A stretch of DNA of 64,000 bases from Eremothecium cymbalariae DBVPG#7215 (lineage: Eukaryota > Ascomycota > Saccharomycetes > Saccharomycetales > Saccharomycetaceae). The stretch covers positions 806,001 through 870,000 of the forward strand of contig NC_016449.1 in NCBI RefSeq assembly GCF_000235365.1, read 5' to 3'. Both the position numbers and the translations under genes were made by a program. Shown one piece after another: positions 1 to 10,628 of the stretch (positions are counted from its first letter, which is position 1; each line of letters starts with the position of its first letter). The notes under the pieces are model-generated. The model was not told the origin of the DNA, searched no databases, and worked only from the letters and a program-made list of their open reading frames with translations.

Positions 1-311
1 AACTAAAGTACATGGTTCAAGGGTATTCTTATATAAGTGCGTTTGTTATTATATCAACGCTATGTAACTTTATTATAATATATCTTTCTTAGCAACCCCA
101 GCGTTATTAAAAATAAGCTCCCTTTTAAGTGAAATTTGTGTAAACGTCTTGATGTGCAAATAAGACCACAGCAGCGCATCTCATGTGTATTACATTGGTA
201 ACCAATTACTAGTCGCCCTGGTGGTGCTAGTAATTTCATTTGGAGGGCCGAAAGCTTGATCGAGGGAGTCGAGTCCAGTGTATTCTTGAGAAAAATAGTA
301 GAAAAACGTCC

Positions 312-2030
312 TTAGACGGCCTCAATTTGGCTTGAGCTTGTAGAGCCACTAGAGTATTTTCCGGGGTCGACCTCGCCATGGCACTGCTCGTTGATCTCTT
401 CCAGTGTCCTTCTTTTCGTCTCTGGGATCAAAAAGGTTAGGAAAAAACCGCACAGCATGAATGCAGCGAAGATTTGCATCACATGTGGAAGCCAACAGTT
501 GGGCTTCTTGCCATCTCTAGAGCAGTTGTGGTCGATCAAGGTACCAAGAGCTGTTTGTGCCAGAATAGCGCCGAGCTTACCGGAAGCAGCTGAGATACCG
601 TGCGCTGTAGATCTGTATCTAGTAGGGAAACATTCACCAGGAACAATAAAAGTTGTGACGTTAGGTCCAAAGTTCTGGAAAAACTGGCATACGATGTACA
701 GCCCCAGCAGACCATGTTCGCCAATCTGGTCATAAGCGAAACCAATGACACAGAACAAGACGGTTAGGATGAAGAACCCAAACAGCTGGATGGGCTTCCT
801 CCCGATGATGTCCATTGTAGCCACAGCAGCCCAGTAGCCCGGTAGAGAGCCTGCGCAAATCAAGATCAGGTTACCAGTGGCAGAGTTGTATAATTTTTCA
901 TAAACGTTATCAGATGATGCATAGCCGATGGTCTGCAAGATCACGGCGGTGTTCAGGCCAAGCCCATAGAATGCAACGTCCAGCATAAACCACGTACCAG
1001 CAGTACCAATTAAAATCTTCAAGTGCTTCCACTTGGAAAAGTGCGAACAGAAATCTTTGAAGGAAGCCTTTGGTGGTTGGACTTCCATCTGCTCGAAAGA
1101 AGACGGTACCTTTTCCAAACGCGCAATCATCGATGCCTCCGCATTGCCGTGCTCGCCAGACGTAAATTTCACGGCGTCAGCGACACCCTTGGCCAAGTCG
1201 GTCTCGACATCCAGCGTGTAACGGGGAGACTCGGGGATGGTCAACCTGAAATACAAAGCAATCAAACCGGGTACACATCCAAAGCCAACCAAAATTCTCC
1301 ACATTTGGTCACAGGCCTTCTGACATTCGAAACCACACTCGTCACCAGTAGTCGCACCGACAAGATCCCCCTTGTACGCAGCAACCAAAATCAAAGCCAG
1401 GATACCGCAACTCAACTGACCCCACGCCTGGTTGGCAAACACCGCCCCCATAATCGCACCTCTCCACTTCGTGGTCGAAAACTCCGAAGTAATGATAGAA
1501 GAAAGCGGATAGTCACCACCAATACCAATACCCATAACAATCCGATAAAACGTCAGCACAGCAACAAAATTGATAGAGGGCGACGACCCAATGGTACACT
1601 GCAAAACAGTCGCAGCAATCATAATAATCAACTCCACCCCATAAATCTTCTTACGCCCAACCACATCCGCCAGCGTACCAAACCCAACCTGTCCAATAAC
1701 CGTACCCACAGACGTACTAACCTTCAACAGAGAATTCGTAGACGCAGGCATCTTCCCCGCCCAAAAAACATAAGACATCATAGATATACCCAGATTAATA
1801 GCAAATATATCATAAGAATCAGTCAAAAAACCAACCCCAGCAACCATAATCGCACGCACATGATACCAACCAAAGGGCGCATCATCGATCTTCTTCAATG
1901 CAAGCCTCCTCCGCTCTAAGGGATCCTCTACATGCGCAAAATCATTGATAAAATTATGAAATGCTGCATTCCCACCCGCAGTCTTAATATAAACCTGCTC
2001 TGTACCGACGTCCTTACTTCCGTCAGACAT
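312..2030 (-). CDS. PHO84: High-affinity inorganic phosphate transporter Pho84
   Basis: Plasma-membrane proton/phosphate symporter of the major facilitator superfamily (phosphate:H+ symporter family). The 572-residue product has the expected twelve-helix layout with the signatures LADVVGRKK after helix 2-3, PESPRY before the central loop, DIIGRKP in the second half and PETKRRTLEEINE at the C-terminus. Length is close to the S. cerevisiae protein (587). The first ATG is at 2030; the codon before it is TTG. Alignment by eye is strong along the whole length, for example GIGIGGDYPLSSIITSEF and the FIVPGECFPTRYRSTAHGIS region. The upstream region holds two CACGTG motifs that could bind Pho4, in line with phosphate control. 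The 311 bases downstream to the window edge hold no gene that I can see. Confidence 0.96.
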   Translation of the reverse strand: MSDGSKDVGTEQVYIKTAGGNAAFHNFINDFAHVEDPLERRRLALKKIDDAPFGWYHVRAIMVAGVGFLTDSYDIFAINLGISMMSYVFWAGKMPASTNSLLKVSTSVGTVIGQVGFGTLADVVGRKKIYGVELIIMIAATVLQCTIGSSPSINFVAVLTFYRIVMGIGIGGDYPLSSIITSEFSTTKWRGAIMGAVFANQAWGQLSCGILALILVAAYKGDLVGATTGDECGFECQKACDQMWRILVGFGCVPGLIALYFRLTIPESPRYTLDVETDLAKGVADAVKFTSGEHGNAEASMIARLEKVPSSFEQMEVQPPKASFKDFCSHFSKWKHLKILIGTAGTWFMLDVAFYGLGLNTAVILQTIGYASSDNVYEKLYNSATGNLILICAGSLPGYWAAVATMDIIGRKPIQLFGFFILTVLFCVIGFAYDQIGEHGLLGLYIVCQFFQNFGPNVTTFIVPGECFPTRYRSTAHGISAASGKLGAILAQTALGTLIDHNCSRDGKKPNCWLPHVMQIFAAFMLCGFFLTFLIPETKRRTLEEINEQCHGEVDPGKYSSGSTSSSQIEAV

Positions 2031-2953
2031 CAATCAAAACCAAAAAACCCCCGTCAAAATTCCTCTAATATCGAAAATAAAATAACTCGAATGTATATAT
2101 ATATATATATATACCCACCAAAAGAACTCTGCAGTCTCCTTCGCAAATTCCTATCGAGCTGTATAGTCTTCACCACTCTGATTAAAGTCCCTGTCACCTG
2201 AAAGTAAATTCAAAACACAGCCAAAAAACTCTCCCTGTGGGAATGAAACTGACAAATTACATACCTAACCTCCCATCCTATATATACCATACAGAATACT
2301 ACTTTACCATATCCCGTAAACTGCTTGATAAAACCCACTCCAAAAATCTTTTCATTAGCAGCACATCAGTTAAATGACCACGCCCATGTGGCCTATATTA
2401 CTTAATACCACACACATTCTTTTTTTTCTTTTAAAACCATTAGAAAGAACATCAGACACACTATACCCATACTGCTTTTGGCCTTCCTAAAGGCTGTAAT
2501 TCCTTCCGCCTGCTAAGATGGGCTCACATATGTTAATTTTGGTTTTAGTGGTCTCGAAGTGCCTGTCACACGACTCGAAATTGCATGAAAACGTGCGAGA
2601 ACCGTTTCCTCAGATACCCTGCGGCGATTGTTTCAAGTCTGGCAGCTCGAGGTTTTTAATAATTGTCTGCATCGGAAGGCCCACGTGCGCAAAGGGCGGC
2701 AACCGCGGGCCCGTGCACCACGTGTTAATCCCAAATAAGAAAATTGCGCGAACGGTGTTGGATAAGGTCGGAGGGTCCTGCCAGGGACAGGGCTAACTTA
2801 AAGACGGGGAACAATGGAGGAGGTTCGGAAGCGGCGGTACTACTTTGGGAAGGGCGCATGAAATTGCGGAAGGAGAATAGACGCAGGAACAGGAGAGATT
2901 GGTTCCGGTATGCAGCAGTATGTAGATAGGCAGATGTGTAGATGTGTAACGAG
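2031..2953 (-). promoter_or_regulatory. PHO84 upstream region with two CACGTG E-boxes and a TA-rich TATA tract
   Basis: This gap between PHO84 and YKU70 holds a long alternating TA tract (about 2093-2114), a plausible TATA region 65-85 bases before the ATG. Two CACGTG hexamers lie at 2682-2687 and 2719-2724. CACGTG is the core site of Pho4 and Cbf1, and PHO84 is a classic Pho4 target, so phosphate control is the natural reading. Here the sites are about 650-700 bases from the start codon, which is far for a yeast promoter. No convincing gene lies in the gap. Confidence 0.5.
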
Positions 2954-4741
2954 TTAGGAGGGTTGAGGTTTTCTACGTTTGTTGTATTTGCGTGGGGAGG
3001 AGGTGGGGGAGGAGCGGTGTTGTCTGGTGTAGAAGACGTTCCAGTGCTTGATGTACTTCGCCAGACGGGAGTTTGGATCGTCTATGATTCGCTGACGTAA
3101 TCTTGCTAGGCGGGTGAGGGAATCGTCTGTGGGCGGCGATGGGGCCGGGTTGTGGGAGGCTTCGAAGAGATGATCTGAGAGAAGCTTAAAGTGGGCGGCA
3201 ATGGCGGGGTTTTTGAATGCAGCAGGGGTGTAGGGCGCATTGAGGACCAGCAAGTCGATGATGCGGAGGTTTATTTTTGTTAGGACGTTGTAGTCGGAGG
3301 AGGCGGTGGGAGTGGTGGATGGTGGAGAGGGGAATTTTCTGATTTCCTGGTAGGATGGGGAGACGGAGGAGATAGAAGCCCTCATTTGGGTCCGCTGGGG
3401 GGGAGGGGGTCATGGCGAAGAGAGAGGGGAGTGAGGTGGCACGTAGTTTGCCCCAGAGGATGGCAGTTTTTTGTTTTTGTGTGTGGAGCGGTATAGAGAT
3501 GCCAATACAGCAGAGGAGCGGGCGTAGACGGAGTCATCGGGGACCAGAAAGGAGGTGTGGTGGAGGTTGTTGCAGAATTTGAGCACGGAGGAGGTTTGTT
3601 TAAAGCCAATTAGTTGGAGGGATGGGTGGGGCGAGGGTTCGGCGGGTGAGTTTTGTATTAGCAGGTTGTCTTGTTCATTCGGTAGTTCCAGGAAGTCGTT
3701 GCCTATTTGGTATGCCTTGGTTAGGGGTTCGGGTGCTTCCTCAGCGGTAGTAGGGTCTAAGTATCTTCTGCGTGAGAAGGCCTCGCGTTGGATTCCTTCA
3801 CGTTGGTAGACATACTTGTATCTAGAACCGGGACGTTCGTAAGACGTCAAGGCATAACCTTTTATCGAGATAACGAAATCTTGATGGTGGTGTAGGATAA
3901 GGGAACAGCTGTACCGCAGGCGTTTAACTTCTTTCTTGCGGAGAACTTTCGACCGGATGTAAGAAGCGGAAATGGGTTGTGTGCTGGGTCCCTGGTATAC
4001 GGGCAAGGGAGGAGGAGGAGTGTCGAGGGAGCCTTGCTTGTGATTGCTGTTGTTGGTTGTGGAACCTAATTTAAGTATATCTGAGTAAAATGTCTCGTTA
4101 AATGGATGGTCTGCGGAGCCAATGAAAAAGGTCGAGAAATTTATGTAGTAGTCATTGAGATCATCAACCACTTTGCGTAGACGAGTACGTGATTCTAGAT
4201 CGACGGCTTCAACTGGCGTATCGTTGTCTGTAAATAGAAAAATCTTCTTCGTAGTGTAAATGCGTTGGTTAGGTACTTCAAGGAGAAACTGCTTTAGGAT
4301 CAAAGTAAACATGTTATCCAGGGAGGAGGGATGCGAATTATCAAAGGGAAGTAACTCCTTCAATGGCAGTCGATTTTCATTAACGTCATCTAAGAGCTTC
4401 GAGATCTTCTTCATGCTAGTTACATTTATGTCTCTCAGTTGGATTAACTCGTATATACCGTTTTTAGCTTCGGTATGGGCACATTGGAAGAAATAACACC
4501 CAACTCCTGTGTCAGGCATCACTGCCACTAGTTGCTCCATGAGTTCAAATAGTGATTCAAGGATTTCTTGCAACTGTTTCTTACCATTCAACTCCGTGCA
4601 TGGATGGTACATATTGTGAGATAACTCGATGCAAAACACAATTCCTTCGTGAGCGTTGTATTTGACTTGTCTCTTGTCATCATCCTTCTCGGGACTGCCT
4701 TCTAAGATACTTTTGAGAAAATCCGGTTTATCTGAATCCAT
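2954..4741 (-). CDS. YKU70: Ku70 subunit of the DNA end-binding Ku complex (reading frame interrupted twice)
   Basis: Yku70 pairs with Yku80 to bind double-strand breaks for non-homologous end joining and to protect telomeres. The N-terminal 443 codons (4741-3410) carry the von Willebrand-like domain (YNAHEGIVFCIELS, FLFTDND) and the beta-barrel region (SYIRSKVLRKKEVKRLRYS). The frame then stops at 3410. The expected continuation is in another frame from about 3467 (TAILWGKLRA, then EGFYLLRLP), and from about 3357 the protein returns to the first frame (QEIRKFPS to the stop at 2954, including KYIKHWNVFYTRQ). The switch points are an A6 run on the coding strand (3467-3472, one A short) and a C4 run (3357-3360, one C too many). 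Corrected length would be about 595 residues, close to the S. cerevisiae 602. I annotate the whole span as one gene with two compensating indels, probably sequence error. Confidence 0.85.
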
Positions 4742-5178
4742 CGCTTTTTACAGGCGAATACTCAGCTAGATAGTATGGGTCAGGGGAAGTTTTAAGCAGT
4801 GAGGCTCTTTTATTTTGTTGGTGCGTGGTTAAGATGATGAGGGAATGGGCTTTTTTCGTCGATTACCGCACTAACACAGCCGTATCTAATGGGAAGTTAA
4901 ACACTCTACAGGAGATTCCAAGAGCAAGATATATAATTCATGCTAAAGAATGTTGTACGAAAGAGCAAACTGTGATTTACTAACCGTAACCATATTCCTC
5001 TCTCCTCCATTGACCCTCCAGTCTGAAAACAGACACTTTTTGAAGGGTGATTCTCTATGTAAAACCTAAGGTAAAATGGAGGATGCAATCAATACACATT
5101 TAGAAGGAAACAATATACACATATCCATATCCATAGAATATGGAGATAGAGAAATAACCATGTTGTTTGAAAAACAAC
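4742..5178. other. Intergenic, YKU70 promoter and ERG9 3' region
   Basis: YKU70 starts at the left edge and ERG9 ends at the right edge, both on the minus strand. I see no gene, RNA gene or repeat here, only AT-rich sequence. Confidence 0.6.
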
Positions 5179-6519
5179 TCATCTGACCCACCCACCAAAA
5201 TAGTAATTTAAAGCTGCAATCAAGGTGAGGAACATTGATAACAACATATTAAACTTGAATTCTTCCTCCTGTAGAACTGGAAGCATTTCCAAGTCATATG
5301 CCGATCTTTCTTGAACTCTTTGATAGATAGCAGTTTCTTGGGGCTTTACAGATTCAGGGAGGTGGTTTTGGTACATTTCTTCAATGAACTGGTCCAATCT
5401 GGCGATCTGCATGTTCATTTTTAAGTAGTTGGGGTCATCCACAGTAATGCGTTTTCTGATGTCGCGCAGGTAATATTCAAATATTTCCACACATCCACGA
5501 AACGTCCTTGACTTTAAGATCAGATAACAGGTAGTGCCCTTTCTGATCTTAATGTTGGTTTGCAGAACTTTTTTGTTACCAAACACCAAGGCTAGTGTGG
5601 CGATCGCCATGACTTGCGGGATAGCACAGAACTGGAATGAGGACTGCTCATGAATAGAAGATAGATAGGTCAAAACATCTTGAACGTGGCTCAAGGCATT
5701 TAAGACCAGGTGATTAATGCAGTACACTCCCTCATCCAAATATTCGGGTTTTGCTAGATCTGCTAGTTCATCAACATATTGTGACCAAATTTCTCGCGGC
5801 CAAAATGAGCGTCCATCGTCAAGATCCTCCGCATAATCCCTAATGATGTTCGTTTTCTGCAAAAAAAGCCCCATACTCTCGAAGAGGGACTCCGATTCAT
5901 CATAGAGGTCATGGCTCCCAAAGTTAGCCAATACGATCAGCCGTGTTAACCCATCTCCAACCAACCCCGCAACATAATGGCAATAAAGATCATAATCCGC
6001 TACAGTCTCAAGACCATTTAAGTTGAACTGTTCATCCAAAACGTAGTCCGCCATCCCATTGCCCATCTTGTTGGTAATATCTTTGATGACCAGCTGATAA
6101 TCAGGTTTCAACTTATGATACTCTTTCAAAATATTGGTAAATTCCAATAAGACTGGTCTATCTTTCTCCTGTTCGGAGTTTCCTGTGAAATTCCACTCAG
6201 TAAGCTCCAGCTTCTTCCAAAAGTTCCGCAGGAGCGGAACCTTTATCTTTGGATTGATTGTCATATCATCCTCAACCGTATCCAACGCCCTCAAAATCAA
6301 ATAGAATAACATCACAGAGTTACGTAGCTCAGGATGTAGTTCCATAATCACTGCCGAAAACGAACGCGACGTGCCCTCTAGTAACTCGTAACATCTCTTC
6401 AACTCTGGAGTTTCACTGGTGTCCTTTGCTGTTCTGAACAAAGGCTCTCGTAAATATTTCAACTTCAATACAGCTTTCAGTTCCAAAGGATGCTCAAACA
6501 ACTGAAGGATCTTCATCAT
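5179..6519 (-). CDS. ERG9: Squalene synthase (farnesyl-diphosphate farnesyltransferase)
   Basis: Joins two farnesyl diphosphates to make squalene, the first step committed to sterols, at the ER membrane. At 446 residues it matches the fungal family length (444 in S. cerevisiae). The two aspartate-rich metal-binding motifs are present: DTVED at about residue 83 and DYAED at about residue 224, the latter inside [19 protein letters not shown]. The family stretches [14 protein letters not shown] and [20 protein letters not shown] are intact. A hydrophobic C-terminal segment ([19 protein letters not shown]) serves as the tail anchor. Two in-frame ATGs open the frame; either could be used. It is adjacent to PTH1, as in S. 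cerevisiae (YHR190W/YHR189W). Confidence 0.97.
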   Translation of the reverse strand: MMKILQLFEHPLELKAVLKLKYLREPLFRTAKDTSETPELKRCYELLEGTSRSFSAVIMELHPELRNSVMLFYLILRALDTVEDDMTINPKIKVPLLRNFWKKLELTEWNFTGNSEQEKDRPVLLEFTNILKEYHKLKPDYQLVIKDITNKMGNGMADYVLDEQFNLNGLETVADYDLYCHYVAGLVGDGLTRLIVLANFGSHDLYDESESLFESMGLFLQKTNIIRDYAEDLDDGRSFWPREIWSQYVDELADLAKPEYLDEGVYCINHLVLNALSHVQDVLTYLSSIHEQSSFQFCAIPQVMAIATLALVFGNKKVLQTNIKIRKGTTCYLILKSRTFRGCVEIFEYYLRDIRKRITVDDPNYLKMNMQIARLDQFIEEMYQNHLPESVKPQETAIYQRVQERSAYDLEMLPVLQEEEFKFNMLLSMFLTLIAALNYYFGGWVR

Positions 6520-6893
6520 GCTAAACCTATACTAAGCCTAATGGCGACCTTTACTACTCTTCAACTCTAATAAAAAGTGCTGCTAAGTTGGATGAGATAC
6601 TCGTTTCATTATATGTTCTCACCAATTTTTCAGTATGCGCTGTTGCTGAAAAAAATTCCACCATTGTACGTACAAGTAGCTCCAATAGCACGGAAGGCTC
6701 GTTTAAGGGTTTTGCTCAGAAATCAAGTTGAGTTTCTAGTAAAAGAGAACTTGGAATTGAAATCTGAGGATAATGGTATCAAATTAGTACAACCGAAGTC
6801 ACTCGAGCGTGGCTGCGAATAGGCCGATACGTTACGGCAGATGATATGGGTGAAAACCTGGTTGCAGCTACTGCAGCTATTTTTGGATTTATA
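6520..6893. other. Intergenic, ERG9 promoter and PTH1 3' region
   Basis: Tandem minus-strand genes flank this gap. No recognisable sterol-response element (TCGTATA type), tRNA or coding sequence was found by eye. An 81-codon plus-strand frame here shows no family features. Confidence 0.5.
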
Positions 6894-7523
6894 CTACACA
6901 GATCGATGGCCAGGGAATGCCAAGTGGCGCATTTTCTGCAGCGCTGCCGGCAGAGCTAACTGCTTCAGTGTAGCAAGCTCCTCTGTGGTGAGACGCTGCA
7001 ATACGTATTGTGCAACAGTTTCTGGATCACGTGATGCTGGTCTGCCAATTCCAATTGCTAAGCAATGGAATTGGATATGAGGGCCAACCTTGGCCACGAT
7101 ATCCCTGAGACCGTTATGTCCTCTTATGCTGCGTCCAGGTAGACGCAGCTGCACCTTGCCAAATGGTAGTGATAACTCATCGTGGACCACAAAACAAGTT
7201 TTTATTGGAACCACTTTTTTCCAAATCGGCAGGATGTTGTGGCCACTGCGATTGATGTAGTCTCCGTCAGACCTGAGAAAGAGCATATCATTTTTGATGT
7301 CGTGGCAAAACTTTGCAGCAACCTTTGGGATGGTGCATTGCCTCCAGGGGTGGTTTGGCAGATAGTGTTCTTTAATCATATCCAAAAGGACAAGGCCTGC
7401 ATTATGGCGGGTAAATTGATACTGAGGCTCTGGATTGCCGATACCAGTAAGACATATATGTAGTTGTCTTCTGAAAACACATCCTTGCTGCTGCAATACG
7501 CACTTGGCTTTCAGTGCTTTCAT
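6894..7523 (-). CDS. PTH1: Peptidyl-tRNA hydrolase, bacterial-type (Pth1)
   Basis: Releases peptides from prematurely dropped peptidyl-tRNA, in yeast at or in mitochondria. The 209-residue protein has the family landmarks: LTGIGNPEPQYQFTRHNAGL near residues 26-44, where the conserved Asn and His of the active site sit, KTCFVVHDELSLPFGKVQLR around 107-125 with the catalytic Asp, and GRSIRGHNGLRDI after it. The start ATG at 7523 is the first in frame. The N-terminal 20-odd residues precede the folded domain and may act as a targeting sequence. It is divergent from GTR1. Confidence 0.93.
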   Translation of the reverse strand: MKALKAKCVLQQQGCVFRRQLHICLTGIGNPEPQYQFTRHNAGLVLLDMIKEHYLPNHPWRQCTIPKVAAKFCHDIKNDMLFLRSDGDYINRSGHNILPIWKKVVPIKTCFVVHDELSLPFGKVQLRLPGRSIRGHNGLRDIVAKVGPHIQFHCLAIGIGRPASRDPETVAQYVLQRLTTEELATLKQLALPAALQKMRHLAFPGHRSV

Positions 7524-7853
7524 TGCGACTGGCTTTTACTTCAAATAATAATAATAATTTAGCCTCTTTGAATGTAGTATACAACGTTTGCACGGGAAAA
7601 GGCGCTACAGTGGAGCGAACGGAAAGTTCGGTAACTTTAAATCCAGTAAGAAGCGTTAAAGTGCAAGGAATTTCCAAAGGTTTCCAGCGCAGGAACAACA
7701 GGCAGGACATTTCCTTCGAGGATTTAAAGGCTACTTAGGGAGGTAGTAAGTATACTGAATACAGGGTGTTGGCGGTTTGTTTAAGGTGAAAGCTTTCTGT
7801 ATATGTTGTTGCATCGGAAGACTGGATAAGTAGAACAGTGACTGAAGGAACAA
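7524..7853. promoter_or_regulatory. Divergent promoter PTH1/GTR1
   Basis: 330 bases between two divergent start codons. Small frames on both strands overlap each other and look like chance. No clear TATA or named factor site was seen. Confidence 0.4.
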
Positions 7854-8753
7854 ATGTCATCTAACAATCGTAAGAAATTGCTATTGATGGGCCGTTCTGG
7901 GGCTGGGAAGTCTTCAATGAGATCTATTATTTTTTCGAATTATTCTGCGTTTGATACTCGGCGACTAGGAGCTACCATCGATGTAGAACATTCTCATTTG
8001 AGGTTTCTGGGTAATATGACTTTGAATTTATGGGATTGTGGTGGGCAGGACGTATTTATGGAAAACTATTTTACACAACAGAAGGATCATATCTTCCAGA
8101 TGGTCCAGGTTTTGATACATGTATTTGATGTGGAATCGCAGGAGGTTATAAGGGATATTGAGATATTTACTAGGGCTTTGAAGCAGCTAAAGAAATACAG
8201 TCCGGATGCCAAGATATTTGTTTTATTGCATAAAATGGATCTTGTGCAATTGGATAAACGAAATGAATTATTTGAAATAATGATGAGTAAACTTCAGGAA
8301 GCTTCAGCGATATATGGCTTTCCGGACTTGGTCGGTTTCCCAACAAGTATTTGGGATGAAAGCTTGTACAAGGCCTGGTCCAAGATTGTTTGCTCGCTAA
8401 TTCCCAATATGAATGTGTACCAGTCCAATTTGAAAAAGCTAAAACAAGTACTGGATGCAAGAGAGATTATTTTATTTGAAAAAGCCACATTTCTTGTGGT
8501 GTGTTCTAGTAATACTTCAATGGGAGAATCACTTGATCCCAAGCGATTCGAAAAAATCAGTAGCGTGATGAAGAATTTCAAGCAAAGTAGCATGAAACTT
8601 AAGAGTTCTTTCAAGACATTGGTTTTGAACGATAATATCTATGTCAGTGAGTTGTCACCAAATATGATATGTTTTATTGTTTTGCACAGAAATGACGACC
8701 CGCAAGACATGGTGTTGGAAAACATCAAGAAGGCAAAGCAGTACTTCCAATAG
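7854..8753 (+). CDS. GTR1: Rag-family GTPase Gtr1 (TORC1/EGO complex)
   Basis: GTR1 forms a heterodimer with Gtr2 on the vacuole within the EGO complex and signals amino-acid sufficiency to TORC1. The 299-residue protein opens with the G1 loop GRSGAGKSS (residues 13-21), has the switch region RLGATIDVEHSH and the G3-like LWDCGGQDVF, and the HKMD sequence at G4. The C-terminal half fits the roadblock-like dimerisation domain of Rag proteins. Length is near the S. cerevisiae 310. Placement next to NDI1, with PHO84 a few genes away, recalls the YML120-123 cluster of S. cerevisiae. Confidence 0.96.
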   Translation: MSSNNRKKLLLMGRSGAGKSSMRSIIFSNYSAFDTRRLGATIDVEHSHLRFLGNMTLNLWDCGGQDVFMENYFTQQKDHIFQMVQVLIHVFDVESQEVIRDIEIFTRALKQLKKYSPDAKIFVLLHKMDLVQLDKRNELFEIMMSKLQEASAIYGFPDLVGFPTSIWDESLYKAWSKIVCSLIPNMNVYQSNLKKLKQVLDAREIILFEKATFLVVCSSNTSMGESLDPKRFEKISSVMKNFKQSSMKLKSSFKTLVLNDNIYVSELSPNMICFIVLHRNDDPQDMVLENIKKAKQYFQ

Positions 8754-9035
8754 GTTTTCATTGCGCCATTAAAAAAGATATTAGTACTCTGAAAACTATC
8801 AGACCCCTCTCCTATGTATGTATAAGGATATAATGGTGTTTTGTTAATCATCCTACATAAAACAAAAATAAATTTGACGGCTCTACCAATAATAATAGAC
8901 TGGTATTTTTTCTGCTTTTATAAAGCTTAAAAAGAAAGTGTTGATGCAGTTGAATATACACTAAAGATAACTAACTTAAAATGGTACGTTATTAGGATAT
9001 TAATAATAAATAACAAGGGGATTATACTCATAACA

Positions 9036-10628
9036 CTACATCTCCTTGAAACAGTCCCTTTTGAAGAAGGCCAATTTTAACCAGTCGGCAATGACCTTAA
9101 ATCTGGATCTTGCTGAAAGCAACATACCCAAGTATGTGACCCTCCAGATGTAGAAAGTTAGCAAACCACCACCGGTGTAGAAGGACCTCTTACCATATGT
9201 AATGTCTGCAATAGCTCTGTCCGCACCCAAGTAAGCCAATGCACCTAGGTGAATATACTTGAATGGCTTGAGGCCGTTCTCTTCGAAAAGAAGATCCACC
9301 TTCTCTGTTCTTTTTGATAATTGGGCGTGGAAACCGCTGATCTTTGACATCTTGTCAAAGATCTTCACCAAGTACTCGGCTTCCTGATGGGCTACTTGAG
9401 CAGTTGGTGCCAAGCCAGCAAATGCATTGTCACCGACAGCAAATATATTGTTTGTGCCCTTCACCAACATGTAACCATTGACAGCAAGACCTTTGGTGCA
9501 TGAGTTTTGCTCAGGAATCTTCTTGAATAAATTAGAAATAATTGGTCTAGCTTTGTTACCTGTAGCCCATATCAAAGTACCGTATGGAATCTTAGTTTCC
9601 ACAACTTCGCCATTTTCCATTTTAGTCTTGGCAATCAAGTGGTCCTGCTCAACTTTGCCCACTGCTGTTTTTAACATCAAGTTGATTTTGGTTCTCTCCA
9701 AGACATCCTGAGCATAAGATGTCAGTTTTCTCTCAAACATATTCAACACGTTTGGTAACGCCTCAACCAAGTGGATTTGAACTTCTTCGGCAATAGATGG
9801 CATAAACCTTTTTAAATCCTGGTCAACATAATCCTGAAATTCACCAGCTGTCTCTACACCAGTAGGACCGCCACCAACAACAACAATAGTTAGCAACCTC
9901 TTTCTCTCAGGATCCCCCTTAGGCAACAAGTTTGCCTTCTCGACGTTAGACAAAAATCTTTTCCTGATTTGTACTGAGTGTGGGATCTCCTTCAAAAAGT
10001 TCCCATGCTCTTCCACACCTGGAATTCCAAAAGTATTAGGCTCTGCACCTACGGCAGCAACCAAATAATCGTACTTAAGCTCCGCAGATTCATGCTGCGT
10101 CAAACCCAAGTGATTATCAGGAGTACTTAACTGAGAAATCGTAGATACTGACTTAATCGTCACAGTATTCCTGTCAGGATTGATCGAAGTAGCCTCCGCC
10201 TCATAATACGACACATTGCCCTTCTTTTTTAGAGCAAAGTTCACAACTGGCTCAATAATTGATTTCTCATCTACAGTACCAACTGGCGTAGAAGGCAACA
10301 ATGGTGTAAATAAAAAGTAATTTCTTGGTGATACAATCGTCACATTATACTTTCTAGCATCAATATGCTTCAAAAAAGTAATAGCTCCCCATCCAGAACC
10401 AAGTATCACAACGTTGGGCTTGTCATCTAGCTTATGCTCGATAACCTTCACACTCTTAAACGATGAAGTACCTGTTTTAGTATCTCCATCTACCGCCCCC
10501 AACTTCTTAGATCCATTGGTTGCATATCCCATCCTACCCTTCACCAATTGTCCAAGTTTCAACACATTTCTCCTACCGTTACCGTTACCGTTCAGGATTG
10601 AACTATTCTTACACAGAGCCCCTATCAT
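9036..10628 (-). CDS. NDI1: Rotenone-insensitive type II NADH:ubiquinone oxidoreductase
   Basis: Single-subunit mitochondrial NADH dehydrogenase feeding electrons to ubiquinone without proton pumping. The 530-residue protein has two Rossmann motifs: [18 protein letters not shown] near residue 73 for FAD and [20 protein letters not shown] near residue 248 for NADH. Also seen are [20 protein letters not shown] and the C-terminal [20 protein letters not shown] typical of fungal enzymes. The first ~65 residues are basic and low in acid, consistent with a mitochondrial presequence. Synteny with GTR1 favours the internal enzyme NDI1 over the external NDE1/NDE2, but the sequence alone does not decide between them. 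Confidence 0.9.
   Translation of the reverse strand: MIGALCKNSSILNGNGNGRRNVLKLGQLVKGRMGYATNGSKKLGAVDGDTKTGTSSFKSVKVIEHKLDDKPNVVILGSGWGAITFLKHIDARKYNVTIVSPRNYFLFTPLLPSTPVGTVDEKSIIEPVVNFALKKKGNVSYYEAEATSINPDRNTVTIKSVSTISQLSTPDNHLGLTQHESAELKYDYLVAAVGAEPNTFGIPGVEEHGNFLKEIPHSVQIRKRFLSNVEKANLLPKGDPERKRLLTIVVVGGGPTGVETAGEFQDYVDQDLKRFMPSIAEEVQIHLVEALPNVLNMFERKLTSYAQDVLERTKINLMLKTAVGKVEQDHLIAKTKMENGEVVETKIPYGTLIWATGNKARPIISNLFKKIPEQNSCTKGLAVNGYMLVKGTNNIFAVGDNAFAGLAPTAQVAHQEAEYLVKIFDKMSKISGFHAQLSKRTEKVDLLFEENGLKPFKYIHLGALAYLGADRAIADITYGKRSFYTGGGLLTFYIWRVTYLGMLLSARSRFKVIADWLKLAFFKRDCFKEM

Noticed and set aside
1023..1919. 298-codon plus-strand frame opposite PHO84
   Set aside because: It is the antisense shadow of PHO84; the product is Arg/Asn/Thr-rich with no family features and no promoter.
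2518..2796. 92-codon frame in the PHO84 upstream region
   Set aside because: Overlaps both CACGTG sites; hydrophobic start but no conserved motif; most likely chance.
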